The translations under genes and the position numbers were made by a program. The notes below the pieces were generated by a model that ran no database searches, had not been told where the DNA came from, and worked only from the letters and a program-made list of their open reading frames with translations. From positions 1 to 14,016 of the forward strand of contig JAICIG010000197.1 in NCBI GenBank assembly GCA_025924495.1: DNA of 14,016 nt, read 5' to 3'. The stretch comes from Pirellulales bacterium (GTDB taxonomy: Bacteria; Planctomycetota; Planctomycetia; Pirellulales; JAICIG01). Shown in pieces: positions 5,865 through 12,924 of the stretch; the first letter of the stretch is position 1, and each line of letters begins with the position of its first letter.

Positions 5865-8252
5865 TTACGGTTCGACCTGCAGGGCTTCGACGCCCTTCTC
5901 GCTGGAGAGCAGCAACACGCCCTTGCCGTTGAGCTGAGCGACTGCGATTCCCGAGAGCGCGACGCCGTAGCCGAAATGGTCGATCTCTTCGCCTCCGGCT
6001 GACAGGATGTGCACCGAGCCGTCGGCCCCGGCGAGAGCCCATTGGCCGGTTTCGCCCGGCAGCAGCTTGCCGGCGCTGACCATCTCGATGGCCCCTTCAG
6101 GATGTACGCCCGGCGGCAATGGATGATTCCACAGCTCGTCGCCCGCGGTGTTCAGGCCGACGGCAATATCAGGACCGAGCCCGCCATCGGCGAGCTTGTT
6201 TTGCGTGATCGCACAAAGTTCCGATTGCCCGTCACCGTCAAGGTCGGCCGAAAAGACAAGGCGGATGAATCGCTCCGCGAGCACGATCGGCTTGGCGTCT
6301 TTGCCTTCCGCATCGAATGGGACCAGGTTGCCGCGCAAACTGGCGGCCAGCAGGTTGCGCTGGCCTTGGCCTTCGACGACCGCCAGCCGCATGACATTGT
6401 CTAGAGCTCGGCTGACCCAATGTTGTTTGCCGGAGAGCGCGACGTTCTGAACGCCGTCTTCGCCCCAATAACCGATGTTCAATTCTGGCTGGCCATCGCC
6501 GTTGAGATCGGCCAATTGTACGTCGGCAATCCCAGCATGTTGTTTGTCGGGAAAGCTGAGTTTGGTTTTCCATTCGTCGTCGAAAACATGCACTTGCTGC
6601 ACGTTGACGGCGGAGCCGGCGAAATAGCGTTTGCCGTCGGCGTCGACCATGGTGCGCAGGAAGCTGATGACCGCTTCTTCGGGCTCTTTGGGAATGTCCA
6701 ACTCGTGCCGTGCCGCGATTTTGCCATCGGCGCTTAGCTCAACCGCAGTCCGCCATGCATCGAGCACGAACATCTGATCTTGTCCTTCGCCGCTGGGTAC
6801 GATCAAGAAGTTGCCTGGCCGAGTCAGCTCGGCGCAGGTCCACAGGCTGCTTATCTTCAGTTTGGCAGGTTCCGTTTTCTTGGCAATTTTAGCGAGCTGC
6901 ACCGGCGCTTCCGCGGCCGCCATTTTGCCCCCCTCTTCAAAGTCCTTGATCACTTGCTCATAAAGGTTCTCCCCGGCGAGCAGTTTTTCCAACTTAACGG
7001 GCAACTCCATGGCCAACTGCGGCTGGTAGCCAGTTTCATAAACCTGGATCTTCCCATCCGGCCCCAGAACTACCATGGTTGGTAGTCCCTTGACCTGAAA
7101 CACGTTCTCGCAGTAGCGATCGAGGTCGCGAAAGATCGGCAGCTTCAGCTTCGCCTTTTCGAAAGACGCCTGCAGATCCTTCTCGTTTACCTGGGGCTCG
7201 TCGGTGCTGACGGCCAAGAACACGACCTTGTCGTTGTCTTTGTATAGATCGTAAACGTACTGCAAGTTGGGCAAGCCTTTAAAACACCATTCGCACCAGG
7301 TGGCCCAAAAGTCGATCACGACGATCTTGCCTTCCAGGCTAGTGCGGTCGATTGGCTTGCCATCGATGGTTGCAAATGTGAAGTCTTTGACTTTTTGGCC
7401 TAACAGTTCGTGCGGAGGCGGACGAACGTTGAAACGTTCGACCAGTTTGGCCTCGGAGGGCAGCTCCAGTTCAAACGCCACCGGCTCAATTTCATGATTG
7501 AGCCGGGCTCCTTTGAACTCCGCGACCAGCGACAGGTCGGTCGGCTTCGGACCGCCCTGCTCTTCCAACCCGGCCCGCAGAGCGTCTGTCGGGTATTCGA
7601 GCCGCCGCAGTGCAAAACTCTGCTGCTCGACCCAGAACACGAGTTTGCCATCGGGACGCTTGATCTCGATGCCGTAGCACATCTGGTCGTCAATTTTTTT
7701 AGCGTCGAGCAGTTTGGGCTTATCGCCTTCTTTCAGAATCGGCCCCAACGAGTCCTTATCGAGCAACAAGCCCAACTGAATCGGGGCGCCGGCCATGCCA
7801 TTGGTCACCACTTCGAACAGCACCGGATCGGCGAACACGTCGGAGATCGCCAGCTTTTCCGGCGCCGGTCGATCCAAGACCTGATTGGCCAGGTCGGAAA
7901 TCGTCGCATGATATTGTTTGCCATCGCAGACCACGATCGTCTGATAGGCGTGCATGCGCAACTTATTCGGGCGCGCGAAAGTAACGGAAAAATCCGCCGT
8001 TTCATCGACTCGCTCCTCGCCACGATCGAATTTCAAGCGAAACTGACCGCCGTCTTCGTAGGTCTTCGCGTTGCGATAGGCTTCCGCCATGGCTTTCAGC
8101 ACGTCGTCCGCATTGGTCAACAGGGGCGTTGCGCGAGTATCGCCGGGAGAGCCGCCTTGACTGCAGCCAACGAGCGGCGTCACTGCCAGCAACAGGCAAC
8201 CTGCCAAGAGCGGAATTTGCCAACGCACGGCGAGTCGAAGTGGGGCATGCAT
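5865..8252 (-). CDS. Lipoprotein: LolA-like, TlpA thioredoxin and FG-GAP-like domains
   Basis: The 795-residue protein starts at the ATG at 8252, with AGGA nine bases upstream, and has a lipoprotein signal ending in LVGC (Cys30), so it should be lipid-anchored outside the inner membrane. Residues about 44-276 resemble LolA/outer-membrane lipoprotein-sorting folds (DVLKAMAEAYRNAKTYEDGG, then alternating beta strands). Residues about 283-426 are a TlpA-like thioredoxin domain with FWATWCEWCFKGLPNLQ, redox pair CEWC at 320-323, and the cis-proline segment KGLPT near 388-392. The C-terminal part has DLNGDGQPELNIGYWG (from 582) and DLDGDGQSELCAIT (from 670), calcium-binding FG-GAP/VCBS-type repeats suggesting a beta-propeller. 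The likely role is thiol-disulfide exchange on envelope proteins, with substrate unknown. An extension to 8459 is open but lacks a ribosome-binding site. The PGK-like gene follows after about 256 bp, so co-transcription is uncertain. Confidence 0.88.
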   Translation of the reverse strand: MHAPLRLAVRWQIPLLAGCLLLAVTPLVGCSQGGSPGDTRATPLLTNADDVLKAMAEAYRNAKTYEDGGQFRLKFDRGEERVDETADFSVTFARPNKLRMHAYQTIVVCDGKQYHATISDLANQVLDRPAPEKLAISDVFADPVLFEVVTNGMAGAPIQLGLLLDKDSLGPILKEGDKPKLLDAKKIDDQMCYGIEIKRPDGKLVFWVEQQSFALRRLEYPTDALRAGLEEQGGPKPTDLSLVAEFKGARLNHEIEPVAFELELPSEAKLVERFNVRPPPHELLGQKVKDFTFATIDGKPIDRTSLEGKIVVIDFWATWCEWCFKGLPNLQYVYDLYKDNDKVVFLAVSTDEPQVNEKDLQASFEKAKLKLPIFRDLDRYCENVFQVKGLPTMVVLGPDGKIQVYETGYQPQLAMELPVKLEKLLAGENLYEQVIKDFEEGGKMAAAEAPVQLAKIAKKTEPAKLKISSLWTCAELTRPGNFLIVPSGEGQDQMFVLDAWRTAVELSADGKIAARHELDIPKEPEEAVISFLRTMVDADGKRYFAGSAVNVQQVHVFDDEWKTKLSFPDKQHAGIADVQLADLNGDGQPELNIGYWGEDGVQNVALSGKQHWVSRALDNVMRLAVVEGQGQRNLLAASLRGNLVPFDAEGKDAKPIVLAERFIRLVFSADLDGDGQSELCAITQNKLADGGLGPDIAVGLNTAGDELWNHPLPPGVHPEGAIEMVSAGKLLPGETGQWALAGADGSVHILSAGGEEIDHFGYGVALSGIAVAQLNGKGVLLLSSEKGVEALQVEP

Positions 8253-8340
8253 GCAAAAGATTCCTGATCCATTTTGATCCAATGCACGTCGAAATCGGCT
8301 GGCTGCTCCGGCGGCAGCGACCTGCGAACAGTGCGCGGGC

Positions 8341-8369
8341 ATTATTGGTAACTTCGGCCAACAGGTAAA
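8341..8369 (-). promoter_or_regulatory. Candidate promoter for the thioredoxin lipoprotein
   Basis: Read on the minus strand, TTTACC (8369-8364, four of six -35 positions) and AATAAT (8346-8341, five of six -10 positions) are separated by 17 bases. The leader to the ATG at 8252 would be about 80 bases. Confidence 0.45.
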
Positions 8370-8379
8370 GCTCGGCTTC

Positions 8380-8413
8380 TTGACCGGGTTCGGGCCCCAG
8401 AGATAAGATCTCT
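8380..8413 (+). promoter_or_regulatory. Candidate larA-like gene promoter with dyad over the -10
   Basis: TTGACC (8380-8385, five of six -35 positions) and TAAGAT (8404-8409, four of six -10 positions) are separated by 18 bases. The -10 box lies inside a perfect dyad, AGAGAT-AAG-ATCTCT (8399-8413), placed where a bound protein would block RNA polymerase. It faces the LarA-family gene about 105 bases downstream. Confidence 0.4.
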
Positions 8414-8429
8414 TGCGCTTGCCCCTGCA

Positions 8430-8443
8430 GAGGCAATTGCCTC
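8430..8443. promoter_or_regulatory. Perfect 14-bp palindrome, candidate operator
   Basis: GAGGCAATTGCCTC is its own reverse complement with no spacer. It lies just downstream of the expected start point of the plus-strand promoter and 17 bp after the dyad covering the -10 box, in a region shared by two divergent genes. Confidence 0.4.
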
Positions 8444-8517
8444 GCCGAGCGCCATCCACGTCTTTCTTTGGCCGCGGCTAGAGAGTGCGTCAGCTTTAGA
8501 TCACCCAACTTCCCCAA

Positions 8518-9750
8518 ATGGCCTGCACTATCTCATACGGTGTTGATTCGTCCTTCGACCTGGATCTGCCGCCCGAAACGCTTGTGGCGGCTTGCGAGAC
8601 GCCGCATGCCGAGCCGCTGAGCGATCCGGCGGCCGCGCTTTCCGAGGCCCTGACCAATCCGCTCGAGTTCCCGCCGCTGGCTCGCGCCACCGTTCCGGGC
8701 GACAAGATCGTATTAGCGTTGGATGGCAGTTTGCCTCAGCCCAGCCTCCTGGCGGCCGTGCTGGCGGAGCACCTTGTCGAATCGGGGGCGGCGGCCGACG
8801 ACCTCACGCTATTGCGTACAAAGTCGAACGCAAATCTCGATATCGACGAACTTCGAGAGCAAATGCCTTCGCCCTGGCGCGACTTGCTGAAAGTTGAAAT
8901 TCACGATCCCGCTGACAAGCAGCAACTCGGCCTGCTGGGACAATCGCACGACGGGCGGCCAATCTATATGAATCGGAGCTTGCTCGATGCCGACCTTGTT
9001 GTGCCGATCGGCTGCCTGCATCCGACGGGCGCTCTCAATTATCATGGTCGCTACGGCGGGCTGTTTCCCGCCTTCGCCGACGAGAAAACGGTGCAGCGTT
9101 ATCGCAAGCCGCGCGGCATCGAAGCCCGGCGCGAAGTGACCGGCAGCCAGCGGCGCGAAATCGACGAAATCGGCTGGCTTCTCGGCTCGCAATTTACCGT
9201 GCAGGCGATTCCTGGCGGGGGCGAAAGCGTGATCGCTATCTTGGCTGGCGAGACGCACAAGGTGTTTGAACAAGGCCAGCGGCAGTGTGATGCCGCCTGG
9301 ACGTTTCAGGTGGATCGGCCCGCAAGCCTGGTGGTGGCCGCTGTGAGCGGCCGGCCGGGCTTGCAAACCTGGGAGAATGTCGCTCGGGCGCTGGCGAGCG
9401 CCGGCCGCCTTGTGGCGGAAGGGGGCGCCATTGCGCTGTGCACCGATCTCGACACTGCGCCGGGTTCGGGCGTCGCTAGTCTGGCGCAGACGGATGACTG
9501 GCAATCGGTGCTGCGGCGCATCCGTCGCGATTGCCCGCCGGACGCACTGGTTGCCGCCGAGCTGATTGAAGTGATGGGTCGCGCCCGGGTCTATTTGCTG
9601 AGCCAGCTCGAAGAGTCTCTGGTCGAGGATTTGGGCATTGCCCCGGTCGGAAATATTGCCGACGTGGCGAGGCTCGCTCGGCGGCACGAGTCGTGCATAG
9701 TTTTACCCAACGCTCAGCGCGTGCTGGCGAGCACGGCGGACGACGAATAG
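8518..9750 (+). CDS. LarA-like (DUF2088) family protein
   Basis: The founding member LarA is a nickel-pincer lactate racemase. This 410-residue protein has the family's length and order: N-terminal YGVDSSFDLDLPPETL, the segment KIVLALDGSLPQPSLLAAVL (63-82), GAAADDLTLL (90-99), GRPIYMNRSLLDADLVVPIG (146-165), the glycine-rich HPTGALNYHGRYGGLFPAF (168-186), and a C-terminal LQTWENVARALASAGRLVAE with GGAIAL. Cofactor-linked positions of LarA look changed: the GTHR-type motif is RTKSNAN (100-106), and the lysine expected in the GGxK motif is absent (GGLF, 180-183). Lactate racemase activity is therefore doubtful and the substrate unknown. The N terminus fits the family, so I keep the ATG at 8518 although no Shine-Dalgarno is visible. 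The YgfZ-like gene follows 36 bp later, probably in the same transcript. Confidence 0.82.
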   Translation: MACTISYGVDSSFDLDLPPETLVAACETPHAEPLSDPAAALSEALTNPLEFPPLARATVPGDKIVLALDGSLPQPSLLAAVLAEHLVESGAAADDLTLLRTKSNANLDIDELREQMPSPWRDLLKVEIHDPADKQQLGLLGQSHDGRPIYMNRSLLDADLVVPIGCLHPTGALNYHGRYGGLFPAFADEKTVQRYRKPRGIEARREVTGSQRREIDEIGWLLGSQFTVQAIPGGGESVIAILAGETHKVFEQGQRQCDAAWTFQVDRPASLVVAAVSGRPGLQTWENVARALASAGRLVAEGGAIALCTDLDTAPGSGVASLAQTDDWQSVLRRIRRDCPPDALVAAELIEVMGRARVYLLSQLEESLVEDLGIAPVGNIADVARLARRHESCIVLPNAQRVLASTADDE

Positions 9751-9786
9751 GCCGCGCTAACGGGCGCCTAAGGGACGTAATCTGAC

Positions 9787-10833
9787 ATGGCGAATGAAGC
9801 CACGCTCAAGCAGGAACTGCAATTGGCCGGGGCCGTCTTCGGCACCGTAAAGCACGGGCAAGAGCCGCTTCATTTTGGCGACGCGCAAGGCGAATACGAA
9901 TCGCTGGCGTCGGGCGCCGGCCTCGTTGACCTGAGCGCACGGACTCGAATCGAACTGCGCGGCGAAGATCGAGCCAAGTTCCTGCATAACCTGTGCACCA
10001 ATGAGATTCGCAAGTTGCCGACTGGATCGGGATGCGAAGCCTTCTTGGCCGATGCCCGCGGTCACGTGCTCGGCCATGTGTTCGTCTTTTGCCGAGCTGA
10101 GGCCTTGCTGTTGGAAACCGTGCCAGGAGAAGAGGCGAAGCTGCTGGCTCACTTTGATCGTTATCTGATTCGCGAGAAAGTGGAACTCGTCGGCCATAGC
10201 GCCGACACGGCCGAACTGCTGCTGGCAGGCGCCCAAGCCGAAGCGCTGCTCGCGACGCTGACGACGGCGCCGCTGCCCCAAGACCCGCTTGGTCACGTGG
10301 AAGGGGATCTGGCGGGATACAAGGTCTTGATCGCGCGCGTCGATTTCACGCGTTCGGGCGGCTTTCTAATAGTTTGCGGGCAACAGAATGCTGCTGAAAT
10401 CTGGCGCGTTTTGCGCGCCGCCGGTGCGCGTCCCTGTGGTTATCAAGCTTTTGAGACGGCGCGCATTGAAGCCGGATTCCCCTGGTACGGAATTGACCTG
10501 ACCGAGGCAAATCTGCCCCAGGAAGCGGGTCGCGACGAGTTGGCGATCAGCTTCGTCAAGGGTTGTTACATCGGCCAAGAGACCGTTGCACGGATCGACG
10601 CATTGGGGCACGTCAACAAAATGCTCGTGGGACTCAAATTCTCGGGCGATCGCGTCCCCGAGCCCGGACTGGAATTAACGGCGGGGGGCCAACCTGCGGG
10701 GAAAACCGCCTCGAGCTGTTATTCTCCCCTGTTTCAGGCGCCGCTCGCCTTGGCCTACGTCCGTCGCGGGCTGACCGAGCCCGGAACCGCTCTTGAATCG
10801 CACCTGGGTGAGGCAAAAGTCGTCCGCCTCTAG
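9787..10833 (+). CDS. ygfZ: YgfZ/GcvT-like folate-binding protein
   Basis: YgfZ proteins are cytoplasmic, tetrahydrofolate-binding relatives of the glycine-cleavage T protein that support maturation or repair of iron-sulfur enzymes, including tRNA thiolation enzymes. This 348-residue member has the N-terminal GcvT-like fold (GLVDLSARTRIELRGEDRAK with FLHNLCTNEI, about 45-74), the diagnostic KGCYIGQE at 258-265 with the conserved Cys260, and the C-terminal barrel ending TASSCYSPLFQAPLALAYVR (307-326). The upstream family landmark ETARIEAGFPWYGIDLTEAN (223-242) is also intact. AAGGGA lies about 12 bases before the ATG, slightly far but acceptable. It follows the LarA-like gene closely, and a hairpin with T-run begins at its stop codon, so the pair is probably an operon. 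A functional link between them is not evident. Confidence 0.9.
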   Translation: MANEATLKQELQLAGAVFGTVKHGQEPLHFGDAQGEYESLASGAGLVDLSARTRIELRGEDRAKFLHNLCTNEIRKLPTGSGCEAFLADARGHVLGHVFVFCRAEALLLETVPGEEAKLLAHFDRYLIREKVELVGHSADTAELLLAGAQAEALLATLTTAPLPQDPLGHVEGDLAGYKVLIARVDFTRSGGFLIVCGQQNAAEIWRVLRAAGARPCGYQAFETARIEAGFPWYGIDLTEANLPQEAGRDELAISFVKGCYIGQETVARIDALGHVNKMLVGLKFSGDRVPEPGLELTAGGQPAGKTASSCYSPLFQAPLALAYVRRGLTEPGTALESHLGEAKVVRL

Positions 10834-10864
10834 GACGGACGCGGGCTAACAACCCCGGCTTTTT
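10821..10864 (+). terminator. Terminator after the ygfZ-like gene
   Basis: A 6-bp stem, CGTCCG with CGGACG (10821-10826 with 10836-10841), spans the stop codon. A 4-bp GC stem, CGGG with CCCG (10842-10845 with 10854-10857), follows and leads into T5 at 10860-10864. The second stem is short, so strength is uncertain. A further hairpin (10891-10909) with a later T-run could act as backup. Confidence 0.4.
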
Positions 10865-11528
10865 CCCTTGACGGCAGCCGGCGCCGCCCACGGGCTGGAA
10901 ATCCACCCGAGCGATGGTTTTTCTGCTAGCCCGGCCGCAGGCCTTGACCGGGGGATACGATTAACAAGGAGAGCCGTGGGCAGCCAACGGCTTTACAGCG
11001 ACTTTTTATGCCGCCAGTCAAGCGATTGGCGAGCAGCCAGGGGCCCGATGGAGCAAGAGAGACGCGAACCTTAGTCCGCTTAAAGTGAACGGTGACGATA
11101 GCATGAGAAAACCATGAAATCCGCATAAAACTAACGAATGGCTGCTTTTAAACGCGGATTTCTTCGAGTACAATGCGCCGATGCTCTGCTAGGTAGGTTT
11201 GCTCTTCCGAGTTCGAGCATGAGCCATATTCTTTGGTTCGCGAAGAGCAGCTGAACGCGGGGTCACGTCTCAAGGATTTCGTTGATTCGACAAAAAGCAC
11301 TTCGTCAGCGACTCTCGTTCTAGCTGTGTGTTTGGCGGAACGGCGGCGTGATCGTGGGTTCATGTGTGCGACGGCGTTCGCGCCGCTCGGGCGGATGAGG
11401 CTAGGTTCACCAGGAGTCTTATTGAGATGCGGCCGAGGGCAGAGAGCGCGGTTTCGCATCGGAAAGGGCCAGGACGGCGAGCCTTTCCTGCAAGACTCTC
11501 AACGTAAGGAGAGGAGAAAGGGAGAAGT
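10865..11528. other. Long intergenic region before the arsR-family gene
   Basis: About 660 bp without a convincing gene. Open frames here start at TTG or lack ribosome-binding sites and show no family-like composition. Structural elements seen are a bulged hairpin at 10891-10909 followed by a T-run, a hairpin AGCCGT/ACGGCT at 10972-10992, the 9-bp inverted repeat at 11116-11162, and a purine-only run at 11506-11527 just before the ArsR-family start. I recognise no known RNA family, but an uncharacterised RNA is possible. Confidence 0.4.
11116..11174 (+). promoter_or_regulatory. Inverted repeat overlapping a candidate promoter
   Basis: GAAATCCGC (11116-11124) and GCGGATTTC (11154-11162) are perfect reverse complements 29 bp apart. 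The right arm falls between a weak -35, TTTTAA (11146-11151), and a good -10, TACAAT (11169-11174, five of six), spaced 17 bases. If this is the arsR-family promoter, its leader would be about 350 bases. ArsR regulators commonly bind their own promoters, which makes autoregulation possible but unproven. Confidence 0.3.
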
Positions 11529-11936
11529 ATGATTAGCAAGTACAATGGGGAAACGGCGTTTTCCGCCACGATGCCTGAGGTTCCAGACTCCATCGTCAAG
11601 GACATGGTGAAGGTATTCAAGCTGCTGTCCGATGAGACGCGGCTGCGAATTTTGCTCTACTTGACTCGCACGCACGAACTACACGTCCGCGCCTTGTGCG
11701 ATATCTTGAAGCAGAGCCAGCCGGCCGTAAGCCATCACCTGGCGCTGTTGCGAGTGGCCGAGCTGATCGAGTCTCGCCGTGAAGGGAAGCACAACTACTA
11801 CCGGCTCCTGCCGCATCGTTTTCAGGAACTGCTCGACCTGGTGTTTGCTGCAGTCCCCAAGGACGAGCGCCGGATTCGCTTTGAAGATTACGTGCTGAGC
11901 TACGCTCCCGAAGAAGAGCTGGTTCAAGCGCCGTAG
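11529..11936 (+). CDS. ArsR-family winged-helix transcriptional regulator
   Basis: The 135-residue protein is a single winged-helix DNA-binding domain. KVFKLLSDETRLRILLYLTR (28-47) and the recognition-helix region QSQPAVSHHLALLRVAELIE (62-81), followed by the wing REGKHNYYRL (84-93), are the classical ArsR/SmtB signature. The family dimerises and usually represses nearby genes, often releasing DNA on binding a metal. Here the metal motif ELCVCDL is replaced by ELHVRALCDIL, so the classical arsenic/cadmium site is absent and the signal is unknown. The start at 11529 lies directly after a purine-only run containing several Shine-Dalgarno-like sequences (11506-11527), which is strong support; the internal ATG at 11571 has none. 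About 280 bp without a recognisable gene follow; the bases just past the stop include a 4-bp GC stem (11951-11965) leading into TTTCT, too weak to call a terminator. Confidence 0.9.
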   Translation: MISKYNGETAFSATMPEVPDSIVKDMVKVFKLLSDETRLRILLYLTRTHELHVRALCDILKQSQPAVSHHLALLRVAELIESRREGKHNYYRLLPHRFQELLDLVFAAVPKDERRIRFEDYVLSYAPEEELVQAP

Positions 11937-12215
11937 GTTGTCCGATTGAGGGCGGATTTTGCGCCTTTCTCGCTCGAACCGCAGGAACCGACTCGACGCA
12001 GCGCAGAAATACTCGGCTTATCGAACTGTTTTCCTACCAGCACAAGCGTGGGGCTTTGGCGCGGATGTGCCCGTGGCGGCGTCATTGCCTCCTCGCTTGA
12101 CGGCAAATTCGTCCTCAGCTGCTTTGGATAGCGCGCTGCAAGCCGTTAGAATTTTCGGCGCCTGCCAACCACGGCTCGCAACCAGATTCTACTCCTGCGC
12201 GCAACGCATCGTGAT

Positions 12216-12731
12216 ATGCCCCGTTTCGAGCATCTACGCCATAAGCCTCCGGCGCCTCTGGAGCGGCCGCGCGAGTTGATCGTCGCCTGCGCGCCGCTGC
12301 GCAGCAACATCAATCTATCGCGCATTGTACGCACGGCCGGCTGCTGCGGAGTGCGGACGGTGATTTGCTGCGGAGCGGCCAAAATCATCGAGAAAATCGC
12401 CCGCGACAGCATCGACGACGATAATCACTCGGCCGTTGAAATCCGCGTTCACCGCACGCTGGCGCCGCCGTTGCGAGAATTGAAACGTGAAGGATATCGG
12501 CTGGTAGGGCTCGAGCAGACGACCGAGTCGGAGTGCCTGCACTCGTTCAGGTTCGAGGCGAAGACGGTGCTGGTCGTCGGCAATGAGCGACAAGGTCTCG
12601 AGGAGGAAATCCTGGCCTTGCTCGACCAGGTCGTCGAGATTCCCGTTTACGGTCTCCCATACAGTTACAATGTCGCCACCGCGGCCGCCATGGCCCTCTA
12701 CGAGTTCTGCCGCCAATACCCCGAGGGCTAA
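12216..12731 (+). CDS. SpoU/TrmH-family RNA 2'-O-methyltransferase
   Basis: These knotted (SPOUT) enzymes use S-adenosylmethionine to methylate ribose 2'-OH groups of tRNA or rRNA. The 171-residue protein is a bare catalytic domain with the three family motifs: NLSRIVRTAGCCGV (33-46) with the catalytic-type Arg39, VLVVGNERQGLEEEIL (118-133), and EIPVYGLPYSYNVATAAAMA (141-160), which forms the knot and cofactor site; the usual SLN is SYN here. It lacks the extra N-terminal substrate-binding domain of RlmB, so it is closer in layout to TrmH or TrmL-like members, and the target cannot be named. No Shine-Dalgarno precedes the ATG at 12216 and no alternative start lies near in frame; the first motif sits at the expected distance, so I keep it. 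It is upstream of purA with a 193-bp gap containing a promoter candidate. Confidence 0.88.
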   Translation: MPRFEHLRHKPPAPLERPRELIVACAPLRSNINLSRIVRTAGCCGVRTVICCGAAKIIEKIARDSIDDDNHSAVEIRVHRTLAPPLRELKREGYRLVGLEQTTESECLHSFRFEAKTVLVVGNERQGLEEEILALLDQVVEIPVYGLPYSYNVATAAAMALYEFCRQYPEG

Positions 12732-12763
12732 ACTCGGCGACGGAAATTGGAACTGAGCGAGGC

Positions 12764-12779
12764 AAGGCGTTTTCGCCTT
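12764..12779 (+). terminator. Possible terminator hairpin after the methyltransferase gene
   Basis: AAGGCG and CGCCTT form a perfect 6-bp stem around a TTTT loop, 33 bp past the stop codon. The downstream sequence is AT-rich rather than a clean T-run, so termination is uncertain. Confidence 0.3.
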
Positions 12780-12826
12780 CGAGAATTTAATTTCTAAGCT
12801 TGGACTTCCGACCTTCCGCTCGGCCC

Positions 12827-12854
12827 TTGACCGGCGTCGTGCCCGCTTTAGACT
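12827..12854 (+). promoter_or_regulatory. Candidate purA promoter
   Basis: TTGACC (12827-12832, five of six -35 positions) and TAGACT (12849-12854, four of six -10 positions) are spaced by 16 bases. Transcription would start near 12862, about 65 bases before the purA start codon. Confidence 0.45.
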
Positions 12855-12924
12855 GATGAGTTTGGGCGTGCTTCTGGGCGGACCTTCCGTCTTAGCCGCC
12901 ATGGCCCGTGAAAGGATTGCTTAA

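Noticed and set aside
8253..8459. Extension of the lipoprotein frame upstream of 8252
   Set aside because: It would bury the lipoprotein signal and has no ribosome-binding site; it also overlaps promoter candidates.
8809..9687. A 292-codon minus-strand open frame opposite the LarA-like gene
   Set aside because: Antisense shadow of a recognisable gene, with no family motif of its own.
10976..11074. A 32-codon plus-strand ORF starting at GTG after AAGGAG
   Set aside because: The spacer of four bases is too short for efficient initiation, a hairpin overlaps the start, and the peptide has no recognisable features.
11181..11220. tRNA-like segment with ATGCTC/GAGCAT ends and GTTCGA
   Set aside because: Too short for a tRNA and it cannot form D, anticodon and T arms of normal size.
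11148..11459. Minus-strand frame of 103 codons in the long intergenic region
   Set aside because: Arg/Ser-rich shadow-like composition, no ribosome-binding site and no family motif.
11233..11532. Plus-strand frame whose stop overlaps the arsR-family start as ATGA
   Set aside because: The overlap suggests coupling, but the frame begins at TTG without a ribosome-binding site and the product is Arg/Gly-rich with no recognisable motif.
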